Of a stretch of 64,000 nt of DNA, positions 1 to 8,885 are shown in pieces. A program made the position numbers and the translations under genes. The stretch is from contig NZ_CP068595.1 of the NCBI RefSeq assembly GCF_016772475.1, positions 4,712,001 through 4,776,000 of the forward strand, given 5' to 3'. Under the pieces are notes generated by a model. The model was given only the letters and a program-made list of their open reading frames with translations. It made no database searches and was not told the DNA's origin. The DNA is from Paenibacillus sonchi (GTDB lineage: Bacteria > Bacillota > Bacilli > Paenibacillales > Paenibacillaceae). Position 1 is the stretch's first letter, and each line of letters starts with the position of its first letter.

Positions 1-1079
1 GCGTGTCCCACCTCATGAGTCAGCACATCGATATCCCCGGAGGTTCCATTGAAATTAGAGAAAATGAAAGGCGCCTCATACAAGCTGAGGTAGGTACAGT
101 AGCCGCCGCCCTGCTTGCCTTTTTTGCTGACGAGATCCATCAGTTCATTCTCCAGCATGAAGCCGAAAAATTCATCGGTTTCGGGAGACAGCTCTTTGTA
201 CATTTTGGCGCCATTCGCAATAATCCAGTCGGGATCACCCTTCGGCGTCGCGTTTCCGTTGTTGAAATTCAGGCTTTCATCGTAATATTTCAACTGCTCC
301 AGGCCCAGGCGGGCCGCCTGGCGTTCCTTCAGCTTCCGGGAGACCGGAACGATATAATCCTGCACCTGCTTGCGGAAATTGGCGACCATTTCGGCATTGT
401 AGTCGGTACGCAGCATCCGGTCGTAGCCAAGCTCAACGAAGCTGTTGTAGCCGAGTTTTTTGGCGATGCCGGTACGGACCTTGACCAGCTCGTCAAAAAT
501 CCGGTCAAACTCAGCCTCATGCTCGGCCATGAATTGATACCGGGCCTCCGAAGCGCGCTTGCGCATCCCGCGGTCTGTCGACAGCTCGAACGGTGCGAGC
601 TGCGGCAGGGTGCGCTCCTCACCCTCAAACGGAATTTTCGCCGAAGCAATAATCTGGCTATATTCGGTGGAGAGCTTATTCTCCAGCTGCAAGTCTTCAA
701 TAATCTCCGGACTGAACGTCCGTAATGAAATTTCGGCAATCTGTAGCAGCTGTGTGCCCCATTCTTGTTCGAATTCGCCTCTGAACCTGGACTGCACAAG
801 TGCCCGGTAGAAGTCGGTTATATACTCCTGAATAACGGGTCCCGCTTCATCCATGTACTCTTGCTCAGCTTTGTAGAATTCATCTTCTGTGTTGATCGAG
901 TGTCTGATGCTGACCAGGGTTGCCATCGTATCAAATTCATTCCGCAGCTTGTTGAACTCGCTAAAAGCCGCTCTCTGCTCCTCCAGACTATCGGCGCTAA
1001 GACCTTTCAAAAGCTCGGCATAGCGTACCTTCAGCTTGGCAACATCCGGACGTTCATACCGGTATTCGCTAAATTTCAT
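1..1079 (-). CDS. M3 family oligoendopeptidase, N-terminal part (runs off left edge)
   Basis: The minus strand reads without interruption from an ATG at 1079 to the window edge, giving about 359 residues starting MKFSEYRYERPDVAKLK. The last visible residues are LTHEVGHA, which contains the HExxH zinc-binding motif of family M3 metallopeptidases at about residues 354-359. The helical N-terminal part with FNNGNATPKGDPDWI and YCTYLSLYEAPFIFSNFNGTSGDIDVL just before the motif fits bacterial oligoendopeptidases, which are cytoplasmic zinc enzymes that cut short peptides. Family members are about 560 residues, so roughly 200 C-terminal residues lie outside. An alternative in-frame ATG at 1119 has no better ribosome binding site; 1079 is preferred because family members begin with an FSxYxYxRP-type stretch and an AAAGGA lies upstream. 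The family call is secure; the exact substrate is unknown. Confidence 0.9.
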   Translation of the reverse strand, partial: MKFSEYRYERPDVAKLKVRYAELLKGLSADSLEEQRAAFSEFNKLRNEFDTMATLVSIRHSINTEDEFYKAEQEYMDEAGPVIQEYITDFYRALVQSRFRGEFEQEWGTQLLQIAEISLRTFSPEIIEDLQLENKLSTEYSQIIASAKIPFEGEERTLPQLAPFELSTDRGMRKRASEARYQFMAEHEAEFDRIFDELVKVRTGIAKKLGYNSFVELGYDRMLRTDYNAEMVANFRKQVQDYIVPVSRKLKERQAARLGLEQLKYYDESLNFNNGNATPKGDPDWIIANGAKMYKELSPETDEFFGFMLENELMDLVSKKGKQGGGYCTYLSLYEAPFIFSNFNGTSGDIDVLTHEVGH

Positions 1080-1271
1080 GAATTCATCAACATCCTTTCG
1101 GGTAGCTTTCCTAAACATTTCGATTTTATTATATTATCTGAAAGAGTTTTAAGCACTATGTAAAAGGAAACTCGAGAGTTATAGAGGCATTAGCGCTTGT
1201 TAATCCATCCGGCTCTTTGTATATTGGTACTATTCTGTATCACGGTTTGTCCATACAAGGGAGGAGCAAGG

Positions 1272-1730
1272 ATGAAATACGCATCAAGCAGTCCTGAAGG
1301 TTATATCAGCCAGTTGCCGGAGGAACGGAGGGAAGCCGTAACGAAGCTTAGACAGACGATTAAGGTCAACCTGCCTGAGGGGTTCCAGGAAACCATGTCC
1401 TACGGAATGATCAACTATGTAGTTCCCCATCAGCTCTATGCGCCGGGCTATCATGTTCATCCGGAGCAGCCGCTTCCCTTTGTCAGTATAGCCTCGCAGA
1501 AGAATTTTATTGCACTCTACCATATGGGGATGTATATGTTCCCTGAACTGCTGACATGGTTCAAAGCGGAGTATCCGAAACATGTCCAGACCAAGCTGGA
1601 TATGGGTAAATCCTGTGTCCGGTTCAAAAAAGTAAACAGTCTTCCCTATGATCTCATCGCTGAACTATGCAGGAAGGTTACTGTGGAAGAATATATTCAG
1701 TTGTACGAGAAAGTAACAGGCAGACACTAA
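1272..1730 (+). CDS. DUF1801 domain protein
   Basis: A 152-residue protein beginning MKYASSSPEGYISQLPEERR. The start is the ATG at 1272, preceded by GGGAGGAGCAAG; a longer reading frame upstream has no ribosome binding site. The pattern of an N-terminal YI..LPEERREA..LR stretch, then LPEGFQETMSYGMINYVVP and a central PLPFVSIASQKNFIALYHMGMY, is that of DUF1801 (YdhG-type) proteins. These are small cytoplasmic alpha/beta proteins of uncertain function. It stands alone between the divergent peptidase gene and the GNAT gene. The family call is confident and no biochemical role is claimed. Confidence 0.85.
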   Translation: MKYASSSPEGYISQLPEERREAVTKLRQTIKVNLPEGFQETMSYGMINYVVPHQLYAPGYHVHPEQPLPFVSIASQKNFIALYHMGMYMFPELLTWFKAEYPKHVQTKLDMGKSCVRFKKVNSLPYDLIAELCRKVTVEEYIQLYEKVTGRH

Positions 1731-1886
1731 GCCAGACCATCTAATCCATAGGATGCCGCTTCAGGTGCACGATTGTAATGCGGCAATCCGCGCGGGCAAA
1801 AACTTTTTTCATACAAACTGGGCATACCGCTGCTTCACCTGCCACATTACAATAAAGGAAATATGATGTTAGGGAGATGAGTGCAT

Positions 1887-2780
1887 ATGGGGACCCAATA
1901 TAGAGCCTATACACATGACGACCTGATGAAGGTGAGCCGGTTTCTTTCACATGTCCATTCAAGGCTGAACCGGCCGAACAGCTGGACGATTGCCCGTTTT
2001 CAGTTCGAGATTTTTTTCTACCAGTTGAGGGCGGGCTTACTTCCCGGGTGGGAACAAAATATCGGGCTGTGGGAGCACGACAATGGTGAACTGGCTGCTG
2101 TCGTCTGCAGGGATGGGGATTTCTATTTCCAATTGGATACGGACCAGCCGGAGGAGGAGCTGCTGCGTGAGATGTTCGAATTCATTGAAAAGAAGTCTGC
2201 GCCCGGTGCCGTGAAGCTGGCAGTTCCGAAGGTAATGACAAAGCTGGAAGAGGCGGCTCAGAGCAGAGGCTATGTGCTTCTCCCGAATGAAAGTGATAAT
2301 TTTGTCTCTATCCGGCTGGAGAAGGAGATGAAGGTGGTTATCCCTGAGGGTTTCTCGCTTCAATGCGGGGAAGAGGTATCGGATCAGGCGAAAGCGCAGG
2401 GGCATATCATGGCCTTTAACTATCCGGGGACTGCTCATGCGGAGAAGATGCTGCAGTTATACGGGGGAATCCGCCAAGCCCCAGGCTACTGTCCCGAACT
2501 CGACTTGTCTCTGGTTAACGGGCAGGGGGAGGTCGTGGCGTTCTGCAATGCTTTTGTGGACGAGGTGAACCGGATCGGGATTCTTGAACCTGTGGGAACC
2601 CATGCGGATTATCGGCTGAGGGGGCTCGGCCAGACGGTAATCTATGAAGCTCTGAACCGCCTGCGGTCGCTCGGTATGGTTAAGGTATATACAGGTCCTA
2701 TGCAGCCGTTTTACCAGCGTATCGGTTTTGAGATGGATGTGGAGTTCGGGGTGTGGGGTCTTGGAGAAGTTGATTACTAG
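1887..2780 (+). CDS. GNAT family N-acetyltransferase
   Basis: About 297 residues. The C-terminal half has a GNAT acetyl-CoA-binding pattern: a central strand (IGILEPVGTHADYRLRGLGQTVIYEAL) carrying the R-x-x-G-x-G loop, followed by TGPMQPFYQRIGFE, the usual YxRxGF end of the fold. The N-terminal part (residues 1-150) resembles a second, degenerate GNAT-like domain, so this is probably a tandem-domain acetyltransferase. The substrate cannot be read from the sequence. The ATG at 1887 lies 10 nt after AGGGAG; an in-frame GTG at 1881 is closer (4 nt) and cannot be excluded. Upstream, 1774-1851 contains a distant imperfect inverted repeat of unknown meaning. Confidence 0.85.
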   Translation: MGTQYRAYTHDDLMKVSRFLSHVHSRLNRPNSWTIARFQFEIFFYQLRAGLLPGWEQNIGLWEHDNGELAAVVCRDGDFYFQLDTDQPEEELLREMFEFIEKKSAPGAVKLAVPKVMTKLEEAAQSRGYVLLPNESDNFVSIRLEKEMKVVIPEGFSLQCGEEVSDQAKAQGHIMAFNYPGTAHAEKMLQLYGGIRQAPGYCPELDLSLVNGQGEVVAFCNAFVDEVNRIGILEPVGTHADYRLRGLGQTVIYEALNRLRSLGMVKVYTGPMQPFYQRIGFEMDVEFGVWGLGEVDY

Positions 2781-2782
2781 TT

Positions 2783-2810
2783 TGACTGCACTTTGTGCAA
2801 TAGAATGCGG
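2783..2810 (+). repeat. Dispersed repeat, TGCACTTT-type, copy A
   Basis: The stretch TGACTGCACTTTGTGCAATA followed by GAATGCG recurs, with few changes, twice and in opposite orientations at 50509-50532 and 50554-50578. It lies just after the stop codon of the GNAT gene and contains a small dyad (TGCAC...GTGCA). It looks like a copy of a short dispersed intergenic repeat. Confidence 0.6.
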
Positions 2811-2917
2811 GTTCTGCCCGAATTACATAGAGATTCGCACCGGTATCAGCCCGGCAGCTGGGTTGGATTTTAGGTTGGATTTTAGCTTGGATTCTGGATC
2901 GGTATCAGCATCGGGTA

Positions 2918-2948
2918 TTGACTCTCCTCTTAGGGGAGCCTGTAAACT
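2918..2948 (+). promoter_or_regulatory. MerR-type promoter with 19-bp spacer and central dyad
   Basis: A -35 box TTGACT (2918-2923) and a -10 box TAAACT (2943-2948) are separated by 19 bp. That is the over-long spacing that MerR-family activators correct by DNA distortion. The spacer holds the dyad CTCCTCTTAGGGGAG (2924-2938). The GTG start of the MerR/TipAS gene is 23 bp downstream, so the promoter is most simply autoregulatory. Confidence 0.8.
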
Positions 2949-2971
2949 CGTCAAGGAAAGGAGGAAACAGA

Positions 2972-3727
2972 GTGCTGTACACAGTAAAAGAGGTAGCCGT
3001 ATTGTCCGGAACTACGGTGAAAACCCTGCATCATTATCACAAAACAGGTCTGCTGGTGCCGGCAGAGATCAGTGAAGCCGGGTACCGGCTGTACGGGATG
3101 GCGGAGCTGGAGCGCTTGCAGCAAATTATGCTCTATAAGGAGCTTGACTTCACGCTTGAGCAGATCGGGCAGCTGCTGAAGGAGGAACCGGACCGCTTAT
3201 CCATACTTGTGGAGCAGGAACAGCTTCTGCTGCTGCGCAGACAAAGGATCGATACGATTATTGAGACCTTGCGGAAATCGGTAACAAGCAGAGAAAGAGG
3301 CGAACCCATGAAAGATACGGAAATGTTCAAAGGACTGGCGAGTGAGCAAGAATGGAAAGCGGCCCTGCAGGAGCAGGGAGATCACTTAAAGGAAACGTAC
3401 GATTATGACCTCTTAGCTGACGGTGCTCCGATAGATGTTCAGCACATGAACGATATGGCAGCGGAAGGCGCAGCGTTTATGACGGCTATGGCAGACGCTT
3501 TGCGGTCGGGAGTTAAGGCAGGAGATGTGAGCACGGCGGAGTTAATCCGCAAGCATCTGGATTTTTTGGGACAGCACGGGCATCCGGCATCTGCTGCGGA
3601 TTTTGCAGCGCAGAACCGTTTTTTTCTCGGCGATGACTTCCATCTCCGCATGCTTGAAGGGCAGCAGACCGGACTGGCGTACTATCTGAGCGCGGCAGCA
3701 GATGCGTTTGCGGCGCAGCAGCAATAG
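2972..3727 (+). CDS. MerR family regulator with TipAS effector domain
   Basis: A 251-residue protein from a GTG start at 2972, 7 nt after AAAGGAGG. Residues 1-70 form the MerR winged helix (YTVKEVAVLSGTTVKTLHHYHKTGLLVP, GYRLYG, then a helix ending FTLEQIGQLL), followed by a dimerisation coiled coil (about 75-115). Residues from about 130 on match the TipAS domain, an all-helical drug-binding domain known from TipA and Mta-type multidrug regulators; HPASAADFAAQNRFFLGDDFH and LAYYLSAAADAF are typical. Family knowledge: ligand binding activates transcription from promoters with a 19-bp spacer, exactly the kind seen at 2918-2948. No efflux gene is adjacent, so targets other than its own gene are unknown. 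Confidence 0.9.
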   Translation: MLYTVKEVAVLSGTTVKTLHHYHKTGLLVPAEISEAGYRLYGMAELERLQQIMLYKELDFTLEQIGQLLKEEPDRLSILVEQEQLLLLRRQRIDTIIETLRKSVTSRERGEPMKDTEMFKGLASEQEWKAALQEQGDHLKETYDYDLLADGAPIDVQHMNDMAAEGAAFMTAMADALRSGVKAGDVSTAELIRKHLDFLGQHGHPASAADFAAQNRFFLGDDFHLRMLEGQQTGLAYYLSAAADAFAAQQQ

Positions 3728-3825
3728 GCTAGTGCAGAGCAAGTAGGTAGTGTGTGCAGTACAAGCGGCTAGTGCGCAGAGCAAGTAGGTAGTGTGCAAA
3801 GCAAACGGCAAGTATGCAGAGCAAG
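3727..3825 (+). repeat. Imperfect tandem repeat, about 40 bp, 2.5 units
   Basis: Directly at the end of the MerR/TipAS gene the sequence GGCTAGTGC..AGAGCAAGTAGGTAGTGTGCA occurs twice with a period of about 40 bp, then a third partial unit (GGCAAGTATGCAGAGCAAG) merges into the following terminator stem. It has no coding quality on either strand and looks like slippage-generated intergenic DNA. Confidence 0.7.
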
Positions 3826-3857
3826 AGGGGGCCACAGTTTCTGTGGTCCCCTCTTGC
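3821..3857. terminator. Bidirectional intrinsic terminator between convergent genes
   Basis: GCAAGAGGGG(G)CCACAG pairs with CTGTGG(T)CCCCTCTTGC around a TTT loop. A T-rich tail follows on the plus strand, and the sugar isomerase gene ends only 7 bp further on, so it can serve both convergent genes. Confidence 0.85.
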
Positions 3858-3863
3858 TGTTTG

Positions 3864-4691
3864 TTATGTCTGAAGCTGGTTGAATCTGGCCTGCAGCCAT
3901 GCTGCTGATTGTTTCATGTAAGCCAGTTGATCAGCAGCATCAAAATGCTCAATGGCTGCCGTGTTCTTGTACCCGATAGCCTCCAGCCGGTCCAAAATCT
4001 CTTCAATCGGAATGCAGCCGGAACCGACAGGAGAAGGGAACAGCCGGGTCCCGTTAGTGCTGATCTTCGGAACTTCACCAGGGTGTTCTTCGAGTGAGCG
4101 GTCTTTGCAGTGAACATGAACGATTCTCGATTTCAGCTTCTCGAAGGCTTCCAGTGCATCTTCGCCCCGGTAGATGAAATTCCCTGTATCGAAGGTGATG
4201 CCAAGCTTCGGAACCTCATTCAGGAACCATAGCAATTCTCCGGAAGTGGAAAATGGCGCCCGGCTGTCATCGAAATCTTCCAGGGTGACAATCAGCCCTT
4301 TGCGCCCGGCATACTCGCTCATTTCCCTGAGTGCCGCAGCCATGTGCCGCAGCGAGCGTTCCCGCAGCTCCTGGTCTGCCGGCCCGTCGATGAAGCCGGG
4401 AATCACAAGAACTTTGCCCGCACCCAAAAATGCAGCCGTATCAATGAATGTAAGGCCGGGCCGGACATCAGGAGCATTGCCGAAATCAAAAAAAGCGTAC
4501 ATGGAAGCTACGGAAATTCCGGCTTGCTCCAGCAGTTTTTTCATAGCCTCAGGGCTTGGCTGCACCTCATCCAGATCCAGCTCTACAGCCTGAATGCCAT
4601 ATCCGCGCGCCAGACCCAGCACCTCCGGCAGCGGCAGTCCCGTTTGTTTGCTTGCAGTCACTATATGGTTGTAAAACACAGAAATTTGCAT
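3864..4691 (-). CDS. Sugar phosphate isomerase/epimerase (xylose isomerase-like TIM barrel)
   Basis: A 275-residue protein with the order of conserved stretches of the AP-endonuclease-2/xylose-isomerase-like TIM barrel: AVELDLDEV, LVIPGFID, LIVTLEDFDD, LGITFDTGNFIY, IVHVHCKDRS and AAIEHFD. The Glu, Asp, His and Glu side chains in these strands are those that bind the divalent metal in the family. Proteins of this type act in the cytoplasm on sugars, inositols or hydroxypyruvate-like compounds. The gene is divergent from a Gfo/Idh/MocA dehydrogenase at 4896, a common partnership in polyol or inositol catabolism, but the substrate cannot be named. The start at 4691 follows a GAAAGGAG sequence. 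Confidence 0.88.
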   Translation of the reverse strand: MQISVFYNHIVTASKQTGLPLPEVLGLARGYGIQAVELDLDEVQPSPEAMKKLLEQAGISVASMYAFFDFGNAPDVRPGLTFIDTAAFLGAGKVLVIPGFIDGPADQELRERSLRHMAAALREMSEYAGRKGLIVTLEDFDDSRAPFSTSGELLWFLNEVPKLGITFDTGNFIYRGEDALEAFEKLKSRIVHVHCKDRSLEEHPGEVPKISTNGTRLFPSPVGSGCIPIEEILDRLEAIGYKNTAAIEHFDAADQLAYMKQSAAWLQARFNQLQT

Positions 4692-4895
4692 CCTGAGCTC
4701 CTTTCATTCTGTGAGATTCTGCAATCGCTTCCTTGATTAGTATAGGGGATATCCGGCAGGGGTTCCACTGGAATTCCGCGGGGAGGACAGGCGTCCTTTT
4801 TTGATTCATCAGAAAGGATATATTAGGATCAACGCAAAGTACATGGATCATTCCATGCAAAGGCCAAGAATCATTATACAAGGGAGAGAACACAT

Positions 4896-5888
4896 TTGAA
4901 TACAACAAAGCTCAGTTTTATCGGTGCAGGATTTCATGCATCTATGAATATTTACCCGTCGGCCATCCAAGCGGGTGCAGAAATTGTTGCGGTTGCGACC
5001 CGGAATCTGGAGCGTTCCAGAGCTGCACTCCAGCGGTTCGGCAGCAGCGGCATACCTTACAGCGACTACCGGAAAATGCTGCAGGATACAGAATGCGATG
5101 GAGTCGTGGTAGTCGCACAGCCACAGGATCAAACCGCCCTGGTGCTGGATTGTATCCATGCCGGAAAAAATGTCTATGTGGACAAGCCGCTTGGCTGGAA
5201 TGGTCCTGAAGCGCTTCAGGTTGCAGATGCAGCCGAGCAAGCCGGAGTGGTGCTGATGGTGGGATTCATGAAGCGTTATGCCCCCGTCTACTTGAAGCTG
5301 AAGGAGCTGATTGCGGGAGGAACGCTGGGCACAGCCCGTTCTTTCCAGGCCCTCTTCGCAGTGGACAGCACGCCTTTCTGCAAAGATGAAGAGCAGTTCT
5401 TGAAGCTTGCCGCCATTCATATTGTGGATTTATTGCGTTTTTTGTTCGGTGAAGCCGTGCAAATCTCGGGGTTCACGAACAATGACAATGAACGGATCGC
5501 CCAGAGCATTTCGCTGAAATTCGCCAATGGCGTCGTGGGCAGTGTCTATTTTGCCGGAATGAGCGCATGGTCCAGAGAAAGCGAAAGCCTGACAGTTACC
5601 TTCGACCACGGTTTTGTCTGTGCGGATGAAGTCGTGAAGCTGTCGGTTCACCATTCGCTGGCGGGCAGCGGACTGCCCTGGCAATCGCTTGCGGAGCAGG
5701 ATGTGGTGTTCACCCCATCCGCATCTGCGATGTCCGGCGGCTACAGAGATCTGTATCTGCGGGGCTTCGTCGGCGAAATGGCGCATTTCATGAAATGCTG
5801 CCGTGAAGGGATGACGCCTGTCTCCAGCGGCCGGGATAATGTGAGAACCATGGAGCTGTGCGATGCCATATTGTCTGCTTTGATGTAG
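4896..5888 (+). CDS. Gfo/Idh/MocA family oxidoreductase
   Basis: A 330-residue protein from a TTG start at 4896, 7 nt after AAGGGAGAG. The N-terminal Rossmann fold (residues 5-120) begins LSFIGAGFHASMNIYPS, a slightly unusual nucleotide-binding loop (GAGFH rather than GxGxxG). It continues through VAVATRNLERS, YSDYRKML and NVYVDKPLGWN; VDKPL is the family EKP-type motif whose Lys is catalytic. The C-terminal substrate-binding domain includes HIVDLLRFLFGE. These enzymes oxidise or reduce sugars and cyclitols with NAD(P). The divergent isomerase suggests a shared small catabolic unit. No membrane or signal segments were seen. Confidence 0.88.
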   Translation: MNTTKLSFIGAGFHASMNIYPSAIQAGAEIVAVATRNLERSRAALQRFGSSGIPYSDYRKMLQDTECDGVVVVAQPQDQTALVLDCIHAGKNVYVDKPLGWNGPEALQVADAAEQAGVVLMVGFMKRYAPVYLKLKELIAGGTLGTARSFQALFAVDSTPFCKDEEQFLKLAAIHIVDLLRFLFGEAVQISGFTNNDNERIAQSISLKFANGVVGSVYFAGMSAWSRESESLTVTFDHGFVCADEVVKLSVHHSLAGSGLPWQSLAEQDVVFTPSASAMSGGYRDLYLRGFVGEMAHFMKCCREGMTPVSSGRDNVRTMELCDAILSALM

Positions 5889-6252
5889 TAATCACCCACA
5901 ACGTGCCGCTTATTTGGCTTCGGGACTGTAGATCCGTATTTCTGAAATTTAAGCAAATCCGAAACTTGCTTCTATTCTACGGCAAATAAAAAAGCCGCCT
6001 CACTGCAGCCCGCCCGGTAAATCTCAGGCAGTAATGCAGTAAAACGGCGTGTACTTCACGTCATCTATAGTTCATTAAATATCATTTATGAGTTCATCAG
6101 ATCTGTATCTTGGATCGGAGTTTGAGTCCCCGCGTATGGCCTTTTTTGGACCCACGATAATTGCATAATACTACAGCGGAAAGTATAAGTCTATATTTTT
6201 TTTGGTTTCTCTCTATACTTATGAGTATTCTCATCAGGAAAAGAGGGGCAAT
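5889..6252. other. Intergenic region upstream of helD
   Basis: About 360 bp without a convincing gene on either strand. It is AT-rich towards helD, with TATACTTATGAGTATTCTCA close to the gene, but a full promoter with both boxes could not be assigned. No clear terminator for the Gfo/Idh/MocA gene was found. Confidence 0.5.
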
Positions 6253-8306
6253 ATGATTGTTAATCGAAGTGAAACGGATGAAAAAGTATATTTGCAGAAA
6301 GTAGCAGCAAGGCTACAGAACGCGTTGGAAGCAGCAGACAGGCGTATACACTCAGCCGGGGAAGAGATTCTTGCGGCCAAAAAATACCTCTGGGCGAACT
6401 CCGCGCAGATCGATCCTGCGGAACGGGCAGCCAACAAAGTTGAGATTTCCTTGAGCATTGATCATGGTGAACAAGCAGTAGTCAAGCGGGACAGGCTGCG
6501 GAAGCTGCTTCAGACACCTTATTTTGGCAGAGTTGATTTCCTGGAAGACCATCATCCGGAAGCCTTGGCCTGCTACATCGGGGTGCATGCTTTTGCCGAA
6601 GAAGACAGTCAGGAGAATGTAATCTATGACTGGCGTTCTCCCATCGCAAGCATGTTCTATGATTTCAATGCCGGCAAGGCCGGCTATTCCGCACCTTCCG
6701 GAGAGGTGGCCGGGGAAATCACGCTAAAAAGACAATACAGCATCAAAAACAGTGAGCTGGAATATATGATCGAAAGCTCTATGAACATCAATGACGATGT
6801 GCTGCAAAAGGAGCTCAGCCAGACCTCGGACGAGAAAATGAAAAATATTGTCGCCACCATCCAAAAGGAGCAAAATGTGATCATCCGCAATGAATCCGCC
6901 CATGAGCTGATCATCCAGGGTGTTGCCGGGTCGGGTAAAACCTCTGTTGCCCTGCACCGTGTGGCTTATCTGCTGTACCGTTATAAGGAAACCTTAACCT
7001 CGCAAAATATCCTGATTATCTCTCCGAATAAAGTGTTCTCCGATTATATTTCGAATGTCCTGCCGGAGCTGGGTGAAGAGAAAATCAGGGAACTCAGCTT
7101 CGATGAGCTTGCTTCTGCAGAGCTTGCAGGAATATGCGGTTTCCAGACCTTTAACCAGCAGGTGGCAGAGCTGGCCGGTTCGGTGGATGACTCCGTAATT
7201 GAACGGATCGGATACAAGGCGGATATGGATTTTGTTCAAGCGCTGGAGAGCTACATTCTGCACATTAGCGAAGCCTATTTTATTCCTGCGGGGATCTGTG
7301 TTGCTCAGGTGCAGATTCCCGCAGAAGAAGTGCAGAGCGCCTATCAGTCCGCACGCAGTCTGCCGGTTAGACAAAGGCTGGAGAAGACGGCATCGATCCT
7401 GTCAGGCCGGACCCGGGATGAGAACGGGCGGAGCTTACCTTCAGCCACAGCCAATAAAATCAAAACCGCTGTCAAAAAAATGTTCAAATCGCTTAATATG
7501 CTTACTCTCTATAAGGATTTCTACGGGCATACCGGCAGGCCGGAGCTGTTCAAGCCGAAAAAGGCAAAGCTGCTGGAATTCTGCGACGTCTTTCCCTGGT
7601 CTATCTGAAGCTTCGAATGGAAGGAACCGCAGGCTTTGATTCTGTAAAACATCTTTTGGTGGATGAAATGCAGGACTATACTGCCATCCAATACAAAGTT
7701 TTATCACTTCTTTTTAAATGCAAAAAGACGATACTCGGCGACAGCAGCCAATCCGTGAACCCGTATTCTTCTTCATCAATCTCGGAGATCAAACAGGTTT
7801 TTCCCGGAGCCGATACGGTTGAATTGCTGAATAGCTACCGCTCCACCCTCGAAATTATTCATTTTGCCCAGAAAATTAATCATAACAGCCGGATCGTTCC
7901 GGTCGAACGCCATGGTGAACCTCCGGTAATCATCGGTGCAGAGACGCCTGAAGGAGAATTGTCGCAGATCAACAGGCTGATCGCGAGCTTCCGCGAATCG
8001 GGGCATCATTCCCTGGGGGTGGTCTGCAAGACACAGGAGCAGGCGCAAAGTTTGTACGAAGTTGTAAAAAGGGTCCACAAGGATATAGCTCTGCTGGATT
8101 TCAGCAGTGACAGATTCCATGAGGGGATTATGATCACCTCCGCACATATGGCTAAGGGGCTGGAGTTCGATCAGGTGATTATCCCTTTTTGTGATGCAGT
8201 GAATTATAGGACAGAGCTTGACCGGAATATGCTCTATATTGCCTGTACCAGAGCGATGCACGGGCTTGCGTTAACTTTTTGCGGTGAAGCCTCCGGATGG
8301 TTATAG
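6253..8306 (+). pseudogene. helD: RNA polymerase recycling ATPase HelD (UvrD-like), one frameshift
   Basis: The repaired protein is about 684 residues. The ATG at 6253 follows AAGAGGGG. Residues 1-60 are a charged coiled coil, as in Bacillus-type HelD, which inserts into the RNA polymerase channels. Then come YDWRSPIASMFYDF, a Walker A motif GVAGSGKTS at about 223, the Walker B-like VDEMQDYT at about 469, and C-terminal helicase motifs (SAHMAKGLEFDQVI, LYIACTRAM). HelD releases stalled RNA polymerase from DNA using ATP. The frame breaks near 7594-7596: reading after CCC goes to a stop at 7608, while a one-base-shifted frame continues FPLVYLKLRMEG smoothly. One base missing from the C run explains it, so a sequencing error is plausible. 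The protein is shorter than B. subtilis HelD. Confidence 0.85.
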
Positions 8307-8429
8307 CCATCCTGCCCTGCTTATACAGCAGCTTAATGTCCTCCGGGTGCAGCTTGCGCAAAGCCCCTTGAAGATGCAGTTTTACAAAAATATACTGGGA
8401 TTGTAAGCAGAAGCGCGGGAGGGACGCTC

Positions 8430-8873
8430 ATGAAAATCACCATTGAGAGCATACCGGAAGATAGCGAGCCTGAGATTATTTTAAGGTGCAATGATCCGGA
8501 TGAAGCGGTGCTGAAGCTGCTATATTCGATTCAAGCCATGGCGGCTTCCAGGAAGCTGATCGGGATGACCGATCTTCAAATGCATATCATCGATCCGGAT
8601 GAGGTGTATTATTTCGAGGCGGTGGACCACAAAGTTTTTATCTATTGTGCCGAGAAGGTGTATGAATCCAGGCTGAAGCTGTATGAGATTGAGCTGGCTT
8701 ATGCGCACAGGGATTTTTTTAGAGCCTCGAAGTCGACTGTCCTGAATATTGCCAAAATTAAGTCCGTCAGCCCGCTCCTTTATGGCAGATTCGAAGCTTT
8801 GCTGCACAATGGCGAAAAGGTCATCATTTCCCGGCAATATGTTCCTGTGCTCAGGCAAAAACTAGGACTCTGA
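8430..8873 (+). CDS. LytTR family DNA-binding regulator
   Basis: A 147-residue protein with a C-terminal LytTR domain (about residues 50-147): DEVYYFEAVDHKVFIYC, then the YEIELAYAHRDFFRASKSTVLNIAKIKSV stretch and the final FEALLHNGEKVIISRQYVPVLRQKL. These are the beta-strand signatures of LytTR proteins that bind short direct repeats. There is no receiver domain; the first 50 residues are a small alpha/beta region. The start follows GGGAGGG. The stop is 12 bp before the DUF3021 gene, whose ribosome binding site overlaps the stop, so the two are one operon. LytTR-DUF3021 pairs are a recurrent Firmicute module in which the membrane partner modulates the regulator. Confidence 0.92.
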   Translation: MKITIESIPEDSEPEIILRCNDPDEAVLKLLYSIQAMAASRKLIGMTDLQMHIIDPDEVYYFEAVDHKVFIYCAEKVYESRLKLYEIELAYAHRDFFRASKSTVLNIAKIKSVSPLLYGRFEALLHNGEKVIISRQYVPVLRQKLGL

Positions 8874-8885
8874 GGAGGCTCCATC

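Noticed and set aside
3..1163. Long plus-strand frames opposite the oligoendopeptidase
   Set aside because: The minus strand encodes a recognisable M3 peptidase without interruption; the plus-strand frames lack start signals and are shadows.
1774..1851. Distant inverted repeat TTGTAATGcGGC...GCCaCATTACAA upstream of the GNAT gene as a riboswitch
   Set aside because: Only a 12-bp imperfect pairing over a long loop; no known riboswitch core could be recognised.
3727..3825. CRISPR-like array
   Set aside because: Units are contiguous and degenerate with no unique spacers; there are no cas genes in the window.
8307..8404. A frame reading SHPALLIQQLNVLRVQLAQS and continuing to a stop near 8403, a possible alternative C-terminus of HelD
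   Set aside because: It would need an inserted rather than deleted base and the HelD frame already ends naturally; leucine-rich composition could be chance.
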